Shown here: positions 33,133-33,910 of the stretch, in pieces
Layout of the letters: every line of letters starts with the position of its first letter
Numbering within the stretch: the first letter of the stretch is position 1
Origin: Candidatus Brocadia sp.
GTDB taxonomy: Bacteria > Planctomycetota > Brocadiia > Brocadiales > Brocadiaceae
DNA length: 33,910 bases
Assembly (NCBI GenBank): GCA_013360945.1
Contig: JABWAQ010000033.1
Location: 1-33,910, forward strand
Direction: 5' to 3'
Translations under genes and position numbers: made by a program
Notes under the pieces: model-generated
Seen by the model: only the letters and a program-made list of their open reading frames with translations
Told to the model about the DNA's origin: nothing
Database searches by the model: none

Positions 33133-33759
33133 TTACACTTTTACCAACGTATTTTCAAGACAACATCGTATCATCGTCTCTGAAATAATACCGTGGCGAA
33201 TGATTTCAAAAGTCTCATCCAGCAGCCTGAGTACCGTGGAAGGAGAACGAAACCGGGTCGAACCGCCGTCAAGTATTATGGGGATCTTCCCTTTAAAGTC
33301 CATGAGCACCTGTTGCGCATCTGTGGAGGGAGGGTATCCGGAAATATTTGCACTCGTAGTAACGATAGGAACTTCTGCGGCACGAATCAAGTCCCTCGCC
33401 ACCGGATTATCAGGAAGCCGTATGCCAATGTCTGACCCGTCCTTCAAAGGGAAAATAATGGATAGTGCCCCTGGCCAGAAAAATTCCATCAACCTCTTTG
33501 CAGTATGAGAAAAGTGGTCGACATACTTTATCACATCACCCGGATCTGCAATCATCAAGGTCAGCCTCTTTTCTTCGACCCTTTTTTTCACCTTATAGAT
33601 ACGTTCGACGGCTTTCTCATTATCTCTATGCGCCCCCAGACCGTATACCGTTTCTGTAGGAAAGGCAACCAGTTCACCCGCCCTTAATGCCTGGGCTGCC
33701 GATTTCAGGTATTTCCCGCAAAGACTTTGATCTCTTAGATTCAGTACTAACGTCTTCAT
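33133..33759 (-). CDS. L-threonylcarbamoyladenylate synthase (Sua5/YrdC/YwlC)
   Basis: Makes threonylcarbamoyl-AMP for the t6A modification of ANN-reading tRNAs. It shows the family motifs AFPTETVYGLG near residues 33-43, the KKRVEEKRLTLMI lysine-arginine segment, WPGALSIIF and TTSANISGYPP. The length of about 208 residues suggests the short TsaC/YwlC-N form without the Sua5 C-terminal domain. The ATG at 33759 is used; a GTG directly before it is also possible. It precedes rpiB on the same strand with 78 bases between. Confidence 0.9.
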   Translation of the reverse strand: MKTLVLNLRDQSLCGKYLKSAAQALRAGELVAFPTETVYGLGAHRDNEKAVERIYKVKKRVEEKRLTLMIADPGDVIKYVDHFSHTAKRLMEFFWPGALSIIFPLKDGSDIGIRLPDNPVARDLIRAAEVPIVTTSANISGYPPSTDAQQVLMDFKGKIPIILDGGSTRFRSPSTVLRLLDETFEIIRHGIISETMIRCCLENTLVKV

Positions 33760-33880
33760 CACCAGGGTTTTAGAAGTAATCTGTCACGGCAAGCGCATTA
33801 ACTACGCCTGTCACTTCAAAAGCGCAAATCTAAATTTATGTATAGAAATTTCAAACACCCCCCTGTTTCATCCCGTTTAC

Positions 33881-33908
33881 GGGGGGGGGGGGGGGGGGGG
33901 GGGGGGGG
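33881..33908. repeat. 28-base G homopolymer at the window end
   Basis: Twenty-eight Gs in a row follow ...CCCGTTTAC and end with AA at the window edge. Such runs are rare in real bacterial DNA but common at contig ends through sequencing or assembly artefacts. The preceding region from 33763 holds no gene. Confidence 0.6.
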
Positions 33909-33910
33909 AA

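Overview
The window is a chromosomal segment of a Gram-negative-type bacterium. The style fits an anammox-like planctomycete (Brocadiales), but that is inference: no hydrazine or ladderane gene lies here. Supporting signs are a large secreted SBBP-propeller protein with a caspase/C13-like domain, a FadL-type outer-membrane protein, lipoproteins, AT-leaning DNA and intergenic regions crowded with short palindromic repeats. Three promoters match the sigma-70 consensus closely (upstream of dnaG, nrnA and a 31-codon gene), and the window encodes a housekeeping sigma factor.

Layout. 1-9785 is an accessory, repeat-rich part. It holds an SBBP gene split by a frameshift in a 30-bp tandem repeat array (356-5546), a FadL-family porin (6122-7402), a membrane pentapeptide protein (7538-8752, minus) and a gene-poor 1-kb stretch. 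From 9786 to 12557 the minus strand carries tatA, an rluD-type pseudouridine synthase, a TPR membrane protein and a PHP hydrolase, followed by tRNA-Arg(CCU). From 12833 to 15552 come a TPR lipoprotein, yidD, a SprT/DUF2786 protein and a tiny Cys/Lys-rich gene with its own promoter and terminator. From 15612 to 24785 the minus strand is core information processing and metabolism: dnaG, rpoD, a zinc-ribbon coiled-coil protein and rnpB in one direction, preceded by a fused NfnA-NfnB flavoprotein, thiS, thiG and hisF. From 25089 plus-strand genes encode NrnA, family 4 uracil-DNA glycosylase and a VapBC pair, then a truncated winged-helix gene. The last part has an 8-repeat beta-propeller protein (minus), a sensor histidine kinase overlapping a lipoprotein gene (plus), then rpiB and a Sua5/TsaC protein (minus). 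The window ends in a 28-G run that looks like a contig edge.

How the genes work together. dnaG-rpoD is the classic macromolecular-synthesis pair, here followed by rnpB. thiS-thiG form the thiazole-synthesis carrier and synthase. NrnA and UDG are a short nucleic-acid turnover/repair operon.

The most unusual theme is the repeats. At least five families of short palindromic elements occur both between genes and inside reading frames, where they are translated. In the SBBP gene they make up much of the N-terminal third and appear to have caused, or made possible, a frameshift.
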